Assembly: GCA_937893675.1 (NCBI GenBank)
Contig: CALBGI010000081.1
Coordinates: 1-64,000, forward strand
Length of the DNA: 64,000 bases
Source: an uncultured Blautia sp.
GTDB taxonomy: Bacteria > Bacillota > Clostridia > Lachnospirales > Lachnospiraceae
Direction: 5' to 3'
Part shown: piece by piece, positions 35,039 to 43,397 of the stretch
Numbering within the stretch: the first letter of the stretch is position 1
How the letters are laid out: every line of letters starts with the position of its first letter
Translations under genes and position numbers: made by a program
The notes under the pieces: generated by a model
What the model saw: only the letters and a program-made list of their open reading frames with translations
What the model was told of the DNA's origin: nothing
Databases searched by the model: none

Positions 35039-35257
35039 TTACTTATCTCTCCAAATAATCCTTCCCTTGGACAGATCGTAGGGTGACATCTCGATCGTCA
35101 CCTTATCTCCCGGAAGGATACGGATAAAGTTCATGCGAAGCTTGCCGCTGATGTGGGCCATGATCACATGTTTGTTCTCCAGTTCCACCTTAAACATTGC
35201 GTTGGGCAGCTTTTCCAACACAGTGCCTTCTACTTCAATTACATCTGCTTTTGACAT
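35039..35257 (-). CDS. infA: Translation initiation factor IF-1
   Basis: 72 residues, one S1-like OB fold (VIEVEGTVLEKLPNAMFKVEL, HISGKLRMNFIRILPGDKV). It binds the 30S A site during initiation. Start 35257 has GGAGG upstream; six upstream codons in frame are not part of IF-1. In most Firmicutes rpmJ follows within tens of bases, but here the operon ends after infA. Confidence 0.97.
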   Translation of the reverse strand: MSKADVIEVEGTVLEKLPNAMFKVELENKHVIMAHISGKLRMNFIRILPGDKVTIEMSPYDLSKGRIIWRDK

Positions 35258-35310
35258 ATTAACCTCCTGTATCAAATCTCTTTGCCTAATTCACAACATA
35301 CAAATCTGCT

Positions 35311-36069
35311 CTAAAACTTTGTCAGAGTCAGAATCTCCGGTTCCCCATCTGTGATGAGGATAGTATTTTCGTAGTGAGCGGACAGAGAACCGTCCATGGT
35401 CACAACTGTCCAGTCATCATCCAGCCAGGCAACATCTGCCCGTCCCAGATTGATCATGGGCTCTACTGCCAGAGTCATGCCCGGGAGAAGCTTGATGCCT
35501 CTTCTCTTCTGTGGAAAATTAGGTATCTGCGGATCCTCGTGGAGATGCGTTCCAATTCCATGGCCAACCAGATCCCGTACAATTCCATAGCGATACTTGG
35601 CTGCGTGAGCGCCGATTGCTTTGGAGATGTCGTTCAGATGATTGCCGGGCAGAGCCGCCTTCAGTCCTTCAAAGAAGCACTCTTTCGTAACCTCCATAAG
35701 CCTGCGGGCTTCGGGGGAAACCTCTCCTACGGCATAGGTGCGGGCCGCGTCGGAATGGTAGCCCTTATAGATCAGGCCCGCATCAATTTTTACCAGATCT
35801 CCGTCCTGGATGATTTTTTCTTCCGAAGGTATTCCATGAACCACCTCATCATTGAGACTGATACAAAAGGAGCCTGGAAAACCTGCATAGTTCAAAAAGT
35901 TGGGAGTGCAGCCCAAATCACGGATCATCTGCTCCCCGATACGGTCGAGCTCCTTGGTGCTGATTCCCGGTTTGATGTAGGCTGCCAAAGCATCGTGCAC
36001 TTTTTCAAGGAGATGGCCTGACTCCCGCATCAATTCAATTTCATGCGCTGTTTTAATGGATACGGACAT
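35311..36069 (-). CDS. map: Methionine aminopeptidase, type I
   Basis: 252 residues, single M24 domain. Metal ligands: Asp in KIDAGLIYKGYHSDAART (two Asp), His in VGHGIGTHLHEDP, Glu in LAVEPMI and a C-terminal Glu (HYENTILIT). It removes the initiator Met from new proteins. Standard place between adk and infA. Confidence 0.97.
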   Translation of the reverse strand: MSVSIKTAHEIELMRESGHLLEKVHDALAAYIKPGISTKELDRIGEQMIRDLGCTPNFLNYAGFPGSFCISLNDEVVHGIPSEEKIIQDGDLVKIDAGLIYKGYHSDAARTYAVGEVSPEARRLMEVTKECFFEGLKAALPGNHLNDISKAIGAHAAKYRYGIVRDLVGHGIGTHLHEDPQIPNFPQKRRGIKLLPGMTLAVEPMINLGRADVAWLDDDWTVVTMDGSLSAHYENTILITDGEPEILTLTKF

Positions 36070-36072
36070 GGT

Positions 36073-36717
36073 TTATTCTCCCAGAATCCCAACGATTTCC
36101 TGGAATACTTCTTCCAGATTCCTGGTTCCGTCGACGGATTTCAAAACGCCGACTTTTGTGTAATAATCAATGAGCGGCTGCGTCTGCTCATGATACACAT
36201 TCAGACGCTTCTGTACTGTCTCCGGCTTGTCATCCTCGCGAAGCACCAGTTCTTCGCCACACACATCGCACACGCCCTCTTTTTTCGGTGCTGCATATTC
36301 TACATGATAAGTAGCGCCGCACTTCAGGCAGGCACGTCTTCCGCCCATACGGCTGACAATATTTTCATCCGGAACATCCACATCAATTGCAAAATCAATT
36401 GCGCTTCCAAGCTTATTGAGCGCGTCTGTCAGACACTCCGCCTGGGGAATGGTTCTGGGGAAACCGTCCAGCACATAGCCGTTTGCCGCATCTGCCTGCT
36501 GGATTCTGTCTACGACCAAATCGCAGGTAAGTTCATCCGGAACAAGAAGACCCTGATCCATGTAGGTCTTCGCCTTTTTGCCAAGCTCTGTGCCGTTTTT
36601 GATGTTGGCACGGAAAATATCGCCTGTGGAGATATGCGGAATTCCGTATTTCTCAGCAATTTTTTTTGCCTGTGTTCCTTTTCCGGCGCCGGGTGCACCC
36701 AACATAATAATTTTCAT
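36073..36717 (-). CDS. adk: Adenylate kinase
   Basis: 214 residues. P-loop GAPGAGKGT at 7-15, AMP-binding GFPRT, and a LID domain with four zinc cysteines (CLKC at the start, CDVC at the end), the Gram-positive form. Start 36717 has GGAGG 10 bases upstream; upstream in-frame codons are not Adk. It lies between secY and map. Confidence 0.97.
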   Translation of the reverse strand: MKIIMLGAPGAGKGTQAKKIAEKYGIPHISTGDIFRANIKNGTELGKKAKTYMDQGLLVPDELTCDLVVDRIQQADAANGYVLDGFPRTIPQAECLTDALNKLGSAIDFAIDVDVPDENIVSRMGGRRACLKCGATYHVEYAAPKKEGVCDVCGEELVLREDDKPETVQKRLNVYHEQTQPLIDYYTKVGVLKSVDGTRNLEEVFQEIVGILGE

Positions 36718-36812
36718 AAGCTGCAATCCTCCCATACTTTTGTGTTTTTCAAATTGTTCTACGTGCAAATCAAGGCTGCGACATGCTACGCGCACACCGC
36801 AACCTTCATTTC

Positions 36813-38129
36813 TTAGTTGTTGAGGAAGCCTTTATAGTTACGTACCAGCATCTGGGACTCGATCTGTTTCACGGTCTCAAGGATAACACCCACGATAATG
36901 ATGATGGATGTTCCGCCGAAGGAAACATTTGCCCCGAACACACCGTTAAAGAAGAACGGAATGACCGCAACAATAATCAGGCCTACTACACCTATAAATA
37001 TAATATAATTCAGGATTTTCGTCAAATAGTCTGACGTAGGTTTTCCGGGACGGATACCCGGAATGAAACCGCCCTGTTTTTTGATATTATCCGCAACTTC
37101 CAAGGGGTTGAATGTTATGGAAGTATAGAAATATGCAAAAAATACGCACAACACAATGTAAACCAGAAGACCCCAGCTGTACTGAAGCTGTTTGGGATTA
37201 CACCAGTTGTTAGAAGAAAGCCCACGAAGGACCTCGCTTCCGATCCCTGTACCGTTTCCTTTGCCCAGCATCTGTGCAATAATGCCCGGGAAGGACATCA
37301 GGGAAGACGCAAAGATAATGGGGATAACGCCTGCGGTATTTACCTTCAGCGGAATGCTGGAGGACTGTCCGCCCATCAGCTTTCTTCCCACAACCTTCTT
37401 GGAGTACTGAACCGGAATCTTTCTTTCTGCTCCGTTGAGAACCAGGACAAACACAACCATAACCAGGATAATGGCAGCGATGATCACTGCAGCCAGAGCT
37501 CCCTTGGCAATGGTTTTGCCTTTGATAAAGTTCTCATAGAGAAGCGCCAAATCGCTTGGAATACGGGAAACAATGTTCACTACAAGTACAATAGAGATAC
37601 CGTTTCCGATTCCTCTTTCCGTAATTCTCTCACCAATCCACATAAGAAGTGTAGAACCGGCAGTCAGAGTTACCACTACCACAATACCTTTCAGTATTGT
37701 CATATCCGGAATGATATTTCCCCGTCCGAATCCGATTGCCATGGCAACAGACTCAAACAGAGCAAGACCAACCGTCACATAACGTGTAATCGTGGTGATT
37801 TTCTTTCTTCCTTCTTCTCCATCTCTGTGCATTTCTTCCAGAGCCGGAATCGCAATGGTGAGAAGCTGCATGATAATGGAGGAAGTGATGTACGGCGTGA
37901 TGTTCAGTGCGAACACGGACATCTGCGTAAAGGAACCTCCGGTGAACGCATCAAAGAAATTGAATGCGTCCCCGGTGTTCTGAGCAAACCAGTCTTTGAA
38001 GACATCGCCGTCCACTCCCGGAACCGGAAGCTGGGAACCGATGCGGATGACAAAAATCATCCCCACAACAAAGAGCAGCTTGCGTCTCATCTCTTTTACT
38101 CTAAAAACATTTTTAAGAGTCTCAAACAT
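36813..38129 (-). CDS. secY: Protein translocase subunit SecY
   Basis: 438 residues with ten membrane segments. The plug and first segments (RIGSQLPVPGVD) and the cytoplasmic loops (RKIPVQYSKK, PLKVNTAGVIPIIFASS) are typical. It forms the export channel with SecE/G. The ATG overlaps the rplO stop by one base (TAATG), so translation is coupled. Confidence 0.98.
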   Translation of the reverse strand: MFETLKNVFRVKEMRRKLLFVVGMIFVIRIGSQLPVPGVDGDVFKDWFAQNTGDAFNFFDAFTGGSFTQMSVFALNITPYITSSIIMQLLTIAIPALEEMHRDGEEGRKKITTITRYVTVGLALFESVAMAIGFGRGNIIPDMTILKGIVVVVTLTAGSTLLMWIGERITERGIGNGISIVLVVNIVSRIPSDLALLYENFIKGKTIAKGALAAVIIAAIILVMVVFVLVLNGAERKIPVQYSKKVVGRKLMGGQSSSIPLKVNTAGVIPIIFASSLMSFPGIIAQMLGKGNGTGIGSEVLRGLSSNNWCNPKQLQYSWGLLVYIVLCVFFAYFYTSITFNPLEVADNIKKQGGFIPGIRPGKPTSDYLTKILNYIIFIGVVGLIIVAVIPFFFNGVFGANVSFGGTSIIIIVGVILETVKQIESQMLVRNYKGFLNN

Positions 38130-38569
38130 TAAATCACCTCTACGGTACCACCAGCAGCTTCAATTTTAGCCTTAGCGGATTCGCTGACAGCGTTTACCTT
38201 AACATTCAGTTTTTTGGTAAGCTCGCCGTTTCCGAGAATCTTTACGCCATCTCCTGCTTTGGAGATTGCACCGCTTTCCAGTAAGCTTTCAACAGTTACG
38301 TCTGCTCCGCCCTCAAAACGGTTAAGTACATCTACATTGATCGCAATGATGTCCTTGGTGTTTCTGTTGTAGAAACCTCTCTTGGGCAAACGTCTGTATA
38401 AAGGCATCTGTCCGCCTTCAAATCCCGGTTTTTTGTGTCCGGAACGTGCTAACTGTCCTTTGTGTCCCTTGCCGGCTGTCTTGCCGTTTCCGGAACCGTG
38501 TCCACGACCTCTTCTGAAGTTATCGCTGTGCTTAGAACCCTCTGCAGGTCTTAAGTTTGATAATTCCAT
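38129..38569 (-). CDS. rplO: 50S ribosomal protein L15
   Basis: 146 residues, MELSNLRPAEGSKHSD start, glycine-rich RGRGHGSGNGKTAGKGHKGQ arm and RLPKRGFYN. Start 38569 has GGAGG 8 bases upstream; a GTG three codons earlier is too close to that site. Confidence 0.97.
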   Translation of the reverse strand: MELSNLRPAEGSKHSDNFRRGRGHGSGNGKTAGKGHKGQLARSGHKKPGFEGGQMPLYRRLPKRGFYNRNTKDIIAINVDVLNRFEGGADVTVESLLESGAISKAGDGVKILGNGELTKKLNVKVNAVSESAKAKIEAAGGTVEVI

Positions 38570-38593
38570 ATCTGACACCTCCTATTCTTCTGA

Positions 38594-38776
38594 TTATGCT
38601 TCTTCTACTTTTACCAGGTGCTGTACCTGCTGAATCATACCTCTGGTTGCCGCATTATCCGGCATCTCAACTGTTTTGTGAAGCTTTGTAAGACCCATAG
38701 CCTCAACAGTCTTTTTATGCTTGGGAACAGCGCCAATGGTGGATTTTACTAATGTAACCTTCAATGTATCTGCCAT
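38594..38776 (-). CDS. rpmD: 50S ribosomal protein L30
   Basis: 60 residues, the short bacterial L30 (LKVTLVKSTIGAVPKHKKTVEAMGL). Start 38776 has GGAGGA 8 bases upstream; the TTG two codons earlier is less well placed. Confidence 0.96.
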   Translation of the reverse strand: MADTLKVTLVKSTIGAVPKHKKTVEAMGLTKLHKTVEMPDNAATRGMIQQVQHLVKVEEA

Positions 38777-38790
38777 GTTCAATCTCCTCC

Positions 38791-39300
38791 TTACGCCAGA
38801 ATCTCATCAACAGATTTTCCGCGAAGTTGTGCAACTTCTTCCGGAGTCTTAAGCTGTCTTAAGCCCTCGATAGTTGCCAGAACAACGTTCTGTTTATTTC
38901 TGGAACCCATACATTTGGTACGGATGTTCTTGATACCTGCAAGCTCGATCACCGCACGAGCCGGACCACCGGCGATAACACCGGTACCTTCCGGAGCTCT
39001 CTTTAAGAGCATTTCAGCGCTGCCGAATTTTCCGATGAAGTCATGGGTAATGGAACCATTCTCATCTCTTGCAACAGTGATCAGTTTTTTCATTGCATCC
39101 TCTTTTCCTTTGCGGATTGCTTCCGGAATTTCGGCTGCTTTTCCAAGTCCTGCTCCAACGTGTCCGTTACCGTCACCAACAACTACAAGAGCTGTGAAAC
39201 GCATGTTACGTCCGCCTTTAACAACCTTGGTTACACGCTTGATTGATACTACTTTATCTGTTAACTCTAACTGACTCGCATCAATAAGATTACGTTTCAT
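38791..39300 (-). CDS. rpsE: 30S ribosomal protein S5
   Basis: 169 residues. The double-stranded RNA-binding part (VVSIKRVTKVVKGGRNMRF) and the second domain (GTGVIAGGPARAVIELAGI) are complete. It guards decoding accuracy with S4. 14 bases before rpmD. Confidence 0.97.
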   Translation of the reverse strand: MKRNLIDASQLELTDKVVSIKRVTKVVKGGRNMRFTALVVVGDGNGHVGAGLGKAAEIPEAIRKGKEDAMKKLITVARDENGSITHDFIGKFGSAEMLLKRAPEGTGVIAGGPARAVIELAGIKNIRTKCMGSRNKQNVVLATIEGLRQLKTPEEVAQLRGKSVDEILA

Positions 39301-39317
39301 GTGTTGCTCCTCCCTTT

Positions 39318-39686
39318 CTAGAATTTCAGACCAGCTTCACGAGCTGCGTCTGCCAGTGCTTTTACTTTACCGTGGTAGATGTAGCCGCCTCTGTCGAATA
39401 CGACCTCGGTAATACCTGCTTCAAGTGCTTTCTTACCGATTACAGTTCCCAGATGAGCTGCTGCTGCTACGTCATCGGTGTTCTCAAGCTCTGCTTTTAC
39501 ATCCTTCTGAAGAGTAGAAGCTGATACCAGAGTTTTACCTACAGTGTCATCAATAATCTGTGCATACATATGCTTGTTGGAACGAAATACTGCAAGACGC
39601 GGAGCCTGTGCGGTACCGTTTAAATGATGACGTAATCTTCTATGCTTATTCTGACGAATTTCCGCCCTAGATGCTTTCTTAATCAT
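39318..39686 (-). CDS. rplR: 50S ribosomal protein L18
   Basis: 122 residues, basic head (RAEIRQNKHRRLRHHLNGTA) and 5S-rRNA-binding core (LAVFRSNKHMYAQIIDD, FDRGGYIYHGKVKALADAARE). Confidence 0.97.
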   Translation of the reverse strand: MIKKASRAEIRQNKHRRLRHHLNGTAQAPRLAVFRSNKHMYAQIIDDTVGKTLVSASTLQKDVKAELENTDDVAAAAHLGTVIGKKALEAGITEVVFDRGGYIYHGKVKALADAAREAGLKF

Positions 39687-39703
39687 TTTCTCACTCTCCT
39701 TAA

Positions 39704-40243
39704 TTATTTCTTACCAGTCTTACCAACTTTGCGTCTGATAACCTCATCAGCATACTTGATACCTTTGCCCTTGTACGGCTCAGGTCTTCTTTTGTCTCTG
39801 ATTTCAGCTGCAAACTGGCCAACCTTTTCTTTGCTGATACCGGATACAATAATCTTATTTCCGTCTACTTTGGACTCCAGGCCTTCCGGATCTTCCATTT
39901 CAACCGGGTGAGAATATCCAAGGCTAAGAACAAGCTTCTTACCCTGTTTTGCTGCTTTATAACCTACACCGTTTACCTCAAGAGTCTTGGTATAGCCTTC
40001 GCTGACACCGATCACCATGTTCTGGATCAGGCTTCTTGTCAGGCCGTGCAGGGATTTCATTTTCTTTAAGTCGTTCGGTCTTGTTACAACAACATGACCA
40101 TCCTCAACTTTGATTTCCATTTCTGTAGGAAGTGCTCTCTCGAGAGTTCCTTTTGGTCCTTTTACGGTTACTACGTTTCCGTCAGCGATCTTTACTTCAA
40201 CGCCTGCCGGAATCACAACCGGAAGTCTGCCAATTCGTGACAT
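39704..40243 (-). CDS. rplF: 50S ribosomal protein L6
   Basis: 179 residues, MSRIGRLPVVIPAGVEV start and the C-terminal PEPYKGKGIKY signature. Start 40243 is the canonical ATG; 13 upstream codons in frame are not L6. A 171-base spacer with a repeat copy separates it from rpsH. Confidence 0.97.
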   Translation of the reverse strand: MSRIGRLPVVIPAGVEVKIADGNVVTVKGPKGTLERALPTEMEIKVEDGHVVVTRPNDLKKMKSLHGLTRSLIQNMVIGVSEGYTKTLEVNGVGYKAAKQGKKLVLSLGYSHPVEMEDPEGLESKVDGNKIIVSGISKEKVGQFAAEIRDKRRPEPYKGKGIKYADEVIRRKVGKTGKK

Positions 40244-40340
40244 AATTTTGTCCTCCTTACTTAGATTATCGGAGAGGGGCAAGCGCCCTCTCTGTTTTCA
40301 GTGCTGTGTCTTACCTGTTTCCTTGCATCACACGTCCCGC

Positions 40341-40414
40341 AACAAACCTCGCCCGCGCCCAACCGCTGGGCTCGCCAAGGTTCGGGACGGGCCTCGCACT
40401 AAATTGCTTTCGGC
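40341..40414 (-). repeat. Intergenic repeat copy 4, after rpsH stop
   Basis: Minus strand after the rpsH TAG: GCCGAAAGCAATTTAGTGCG, then AGGCCCGTCCCGAACCTTGG and GCGCGGGCGAGGTT. About 70 bases are nearly identical to copy 5 after rpsN; the CTTGCATTCG block is missing here. Confidence 0.75.
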
Positions 40415-40816
40415 CTACCAAACAAATGCAAGTACTTCTCCGCCAACCTGAAGCTTACGAGCTTCTTTGTCGGTGATGACACCTTTGTTTGTGGAAAGGA
40501 TTGCGATACCAAGGCCGCCCAATACTCTGGGAAGCTCATCCTTGCCTGCGTAGATACGAAGACCCGGTTTGGAGATTCTCTTAAGACCTGTGATGATCTT
40601 CTGGTTCTTATCCTCACCATATTTCAGAGTAATGTGGATGGTCTTTACAACGCCATCTTCAAGCAGATCGTATTTCTCGATATATCCTTCATCAACCAGG
40701 ATATTTGCAATTGCAATTTTCATTTTGGACGCCGGAACGTCTACGGTATCATGTTTTGCAGTGTTTGCATTACGGATTCTTGTAAGCATATCTGCAATCG
40801 GATCACTCATTGTCAT
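40415..40816 (-). CDS. rpsH: 30S ribosomal protein S8
   Basis: 133 residues, MTMSDPIADMLTRIRNAN start and the STNKGVITDKEAR C-terminal core. It binds 16S rRNA and, in E. coli, represses the spc operon. Start 40816 has AAGGAGG 8 bases upstream. A 205-base spacer with two repeat units lies before it. Confidence 0.97.
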   Translation of the reverse strand: MTMSDPIADMLTRIRNANTAKHDTVDVPASKMKIAIANILVDEGYIEKYDLLEDGVVKTIHITLKYGEDKNQKIITGLKRISKPGLRIYAGKDELPRVLGGLGIAILSTNKGVITDKEARKLQVGGEVLAFVW

Positions 40817-40879
40817 GTTAGTTTCCTCCTTATATTTTCTTTCAGACTTTACATGATGGTTTTTGTTTCGTTTTTTTAT

Positions 40880-41021
40880 GCTTGCATTCGCTAAGTTGCT
40901 TTCGGTGTCCCTCAACTAACCTCGCCCGCGCACATCTGCTGGGCTCGCTAAGGTTCGGGACGGGCCTCGCACTAAACTCATGCTGCGCCTGACGGCTTGC
41001 ATTCGCTAAGTTGCTTTCGGC
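40880..41021 (-). repeat. Intergenic repeat copy 5 with 26-base direct repeat, after rpsN stop
   Basis: The spacer between rpsN and rpsH carries an exact 26-base direct repeat at 40880-40905 and 40995-41020 (contains TTGCATTCGCTAAGTTGC on the plus strand). Between them lies the block shared with copy 4. The distal unit abuts the rpsN stop. No ORF is supported. Confidence 0.82.
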
Positions 41022-41207
41022 CTACCAGGATGCTTTCTTCACACCCGGAATCTGTCCCTTGTAAGCAAGCTCACGGAAGCAGATTCTGCAGATTCCGTAT
41101 TTTCTCAAAACGGAATGCGGACGGCCGCAAATGTTGCAGCGAGTATATTCTCTTGTGGAGAATTTCGGTTTGCGCTGCTGTTTGATTTTCATTGCTGTTT
41201 TAGCCAT
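41022..41207 (-). CDS. rpsN: 30S ribosomal protein S14, zinc type
   Basis: 61 residues, the short zinc-binding type Z form with CNIC and CRIC pairs. The rpsN product packs into the 30S head. Standard place between rplE and rpsH. Confidence 0.97.
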   Translation of the reverse strand: MAKTAMKIKQQRKPKFSTREYTRCNICGRPHSVLRKYGICRICFRELAYKGQIPGVKKASW

Positions 41208-41221
41208 TTGAATTCTCCTCC

Positions 41222-41761
41222 TTATTTCGCAAAGGGCATGTTGAACTGAGTCAACAGCTCGCGGGCCTCTTCGTCAGTCTTTGCAGTAGTAACGAAGATG
41301 ATATCCATACCTCTTACCTTGTCGATCTTGTCGTACTCAACTTCCGGGAAGATGAGCTGCTCTTTGATACCAAGAGCGTAGTTTCCTCTTCCGTCAAACG
41401 CGTTGGGGTTTACACCGCGGAAGTCACGTACACGGGGAAGAGCCAGGTTGATGAGACGGTCAGCGAACTCATACATCTTCTCGCCTCTTAAGGTAACCTT
41501 ACATCCGATCGGCATTCCCTCTCTGATTTTGAAGTTTGCCACAGACTTTTTAGCCTTTGTAGCAACTGCTTTCTGTCCAGTGATCAGCTCCATATCAGCG
41601 ATTGCGGAATCCAGAAGCTTCACGTTTTCTTTGGCTTCACCAACACCCATGTTTACAACGATTTTCTCGAGCTTGGGCACTTCCATTACGTTCTTATATC
41701 CAAATTTCTTGGTCATGGCATCCATGATCTCATTTTTGTAAAGGTCTTTTAATCTACTCAC
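41222..41761 (-). CDS. rplE: 50S ribosomal protein L5
   Basis: 179 residues, LKDLYKNEIMDAMTKKFGYKN start and the RVRDFRGVNPNAFDGRGNY core. It binds 5S rRNA at the central protuberance. Confidence 0.97.
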   Translation of the reverse strand: MSRLKDLYKNEIMDAMTKKFGYKNVMEVPKLEKIVVNMGVGEAKENVKLLDSAIADMELITGQKAVATKAKKSVANFKIREGMPIGCKVTLRGEKMYEFADRLINLALPRVRDFRGVNPNAFDGRGNYALGIKEQLIFPEVEYDKIDKVRGMDIIFVTTAKTDEEARELLTQFNMPFAK

Positions 41762-41782
41762 CTGTCATGCCTCCTCTCTCAA

Positions 41783-42097
41783 TTAATCGATAACCTTGTT
41801 GTCAAGTGCTCTTGCAACACGAACTTTTTTATCTCCGTCCATCTTGAATCCAACTCTTGTTGTTTTTCCATCAACAAGCAGCATTACGTTGGAGATGTGC
41901 AGCGGAGCCTCTTTTGTGATGATTCCGCCGTTCTGATTTGCTGCAGACGGTTTTGTGTGCTTTGTAACCATGTTTACGTTCTCAACGATCACGGTGCTGT
42001 CCTTTGCGTTTACTGCAAGAACTTTTCCGTCTTTGCCTTTATCTTTGCCGGCAATTACCTTAACGGTATCGCCTTTTCTAATCTTCATAGCTGACAT
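41783..42097 (-). CDS. rplX: 50S ribosomal protein L24
   Basis: 104 residues with an N-terminal KOW motif (IRKGDTVKVIAGKDKGKDGKVL). GGAGGG lies 6 bases before this ATG; a second ATG three codons later is less well spaced. Confidence 0.96.
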   Translation of the reverse strand: MSAMKIRKGDTVKVIAGKDKGKDGKVLAVNAKDSTVIVENVNMVTKHTKPSAANQNGGIITKEAPLHISNVMLLVDGKTTRVGFKMDGDKKVRVARALDNKVID

Positions 42098-42108
42098 TTC
42101 GCACCCTC

Positions 42109-42477
42109 CTATAATACTTCCGGAGCCAGGGACACGATTTTCATGAATTTTTTCTCACGAAGCTCACGGGCAACCGGCCCAAAAATACGTGTTCCTCTCG
42201 GAGTCAAGTCGTCTTTGATGATAACTGCTGCATTTTCGTCAAAGCGGATGTAGGAACCGTCTTTACGACGAGCGCCCTTTTTGCTTCTTACTACAACAGC
42301 CTTAACAACATCACCTTTTTTAACAACGCCGCCTGGTGTTGCATCTTTAACAGTAGCAACGATGGTATCGCCGATGTTTGCATATCTTCTTGTAGAGCCG
42401 CCCATAACACGAATACAAAGGATTTCTTTTGCACCAGTGTTGTCGGCAACTTTCAGTCTGCTTTCCTGCTGAATCAT
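42109..42477 (-). CDS. rplN: 50S ribosomal protein L14
   Basis: 122 residues, MIQQESRLKVADNTGAKE start and the ENAAVIIKDDLTPRGTRIFGPVARELR end, the family standard. Confidence 0.98.
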   Translation of the reverse strand: MIQQESRLKVADNTGAKEILCIRVMGGSTRRYANIGDTIVATVKDATPGGVVKKGDVVKAVVVRSKKGARRKDGSYIRFDENAAVIIKDDLTPRGTRIFGPVARELREKKFMKIVSLAPEVL

Positions 42478-42490
42478 ACTGGTTTCCTCC

Positions 42491-42745
42491 TTATTTAGCT
42501 TTCTCTACGATTTCAACCAGTCTCCATCTTTTATCTTTAGATAACGGTCTGGTCTCCATTACTTTTACGGTATCACCGATATTACACTCATTCATCTCGT
42601 CATGAGCTTTTAATTTATATGTTCTCTTCACGATTTTTTTGTAAAGAGGATGTTTTACATGGTCTTCAATTGCAACTACGATGGTTTTGTCCATCTTATT
42701 GCTTACAACCTTACCCACACGGGTTTTTCTCAGATTTCTTTCCAC
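42491..42745 (-). CDS. rpsQ: 30S ribosomal protein S17
   Basis: 84 residues, OB fold with RKTRVGKVVSNKMDKTIVV and a GDTVKVMETRPLSKDKRWRL signature. Confidence 0.97.
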   Translation of the reverse strand: MERNLRKTRVGKVVSNKMDKTIVVAIEDHVKHPLYKKIVKRTYKLKAHDEMNECNIGDTVKVMETRPLSKDKRWRLVEIVEKAK

Positions 42746-42760
42746 GATAGTTTCCTCCTA

Positions 42761-42970
42761 TTATTTGGAAGCGTTAGCCTGCTCAGTGATTACTGTCTGG
42801 ATTCTTGCAATATTCTTGCGAACCTCTTTGATTCGGCTAGTATTGTCTAATTGATTTGTTGCATTCTGAAATCTCAGGTTAAAGAGTTCTTTCTTAGCAG
42901 CTACTAATTCTTCATTTAATTCTGCAGCTGATTTTGCTTTTAAATCTTCTACGAATTTATTAATTTTCAC
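42761..42970 (-). CDS. rpmC: 50S ribosomal protein L29
   Basis: 69 residues (MKINKFVEDLKAKSAAELNEEL, FNLRFQNATNQLDNTSRI). Start is GTG 42970, inside the last codons of rplP (11-base overlap), with AAGGCGG 8 bases upstream; a GTG three codons earlier is less likely. The overlap implies coupled translation with rplP. Confidence 0.93.
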   Translation of the reverse strand: MKINKFVEDLKAKSAAELNEELVAAKKELFNLRFQNATNQLDNTSRIKEVRKNIARIQTVITEQANASK

Positions 42971-43397
42971 TGTTATCACCGCCTTCTAAGTCTGCACGAG
43001 AAACGATTTTACATTTACATGGTAACTTGTGCATTGCAAGACGTAATGCTTCACGGGCAATCTCTTCTGATACGCCTGCAATCTCAAACATTACACGTCC
43101 TGGCTTAACAACTGCTACCCAGTATTCCAGGGAACCTTTACCGGAACCCATACGTGTTTCTGCTGGTTTCGCTGTTACTGGTTTATCTGGGAAAATCTTG
43201 ATCCAAACCTGACCACCACGTTTGATGTAACGTGTCATGGCAATACGGGCTGCCTCGATCTGATTAGATCTGATCCAGCACGGTTCGGTTGCAACAAGAC
43301 CGAATTCACCATAATTGATTTTGTTGCCTCTAAGGGCTTTACCTCTCATGGAGCCACGGAATTGTTTACGACGTTTTACTCTTTTTGGCATTAACAT
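42960..43397 (-). CDS. rplP: 50S ribosomal protein L16
   Basis: 145 residues, MLMPKRVKRRKQFRGSMRG start and RMGSGKGSLEYWVAVVKPG core, near the A site tRNA elbow. The ATG overlaps the rpsC stop (TAATG). Confidence 0.97.
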   Translation of the reverse strand: MLMPKRVKRRKQFRGSMRGKALRGNKINYGEFGLVATEPCWIRSNQIEAARIAMTRYIKRGGQVWIKIFPDKPVTAKPAETRMGSGKGSLEYWVAVVKPGRVMFEIAGVSEEIAREALRLAMHKLPCKCKIVSRADLEGGDNSEN

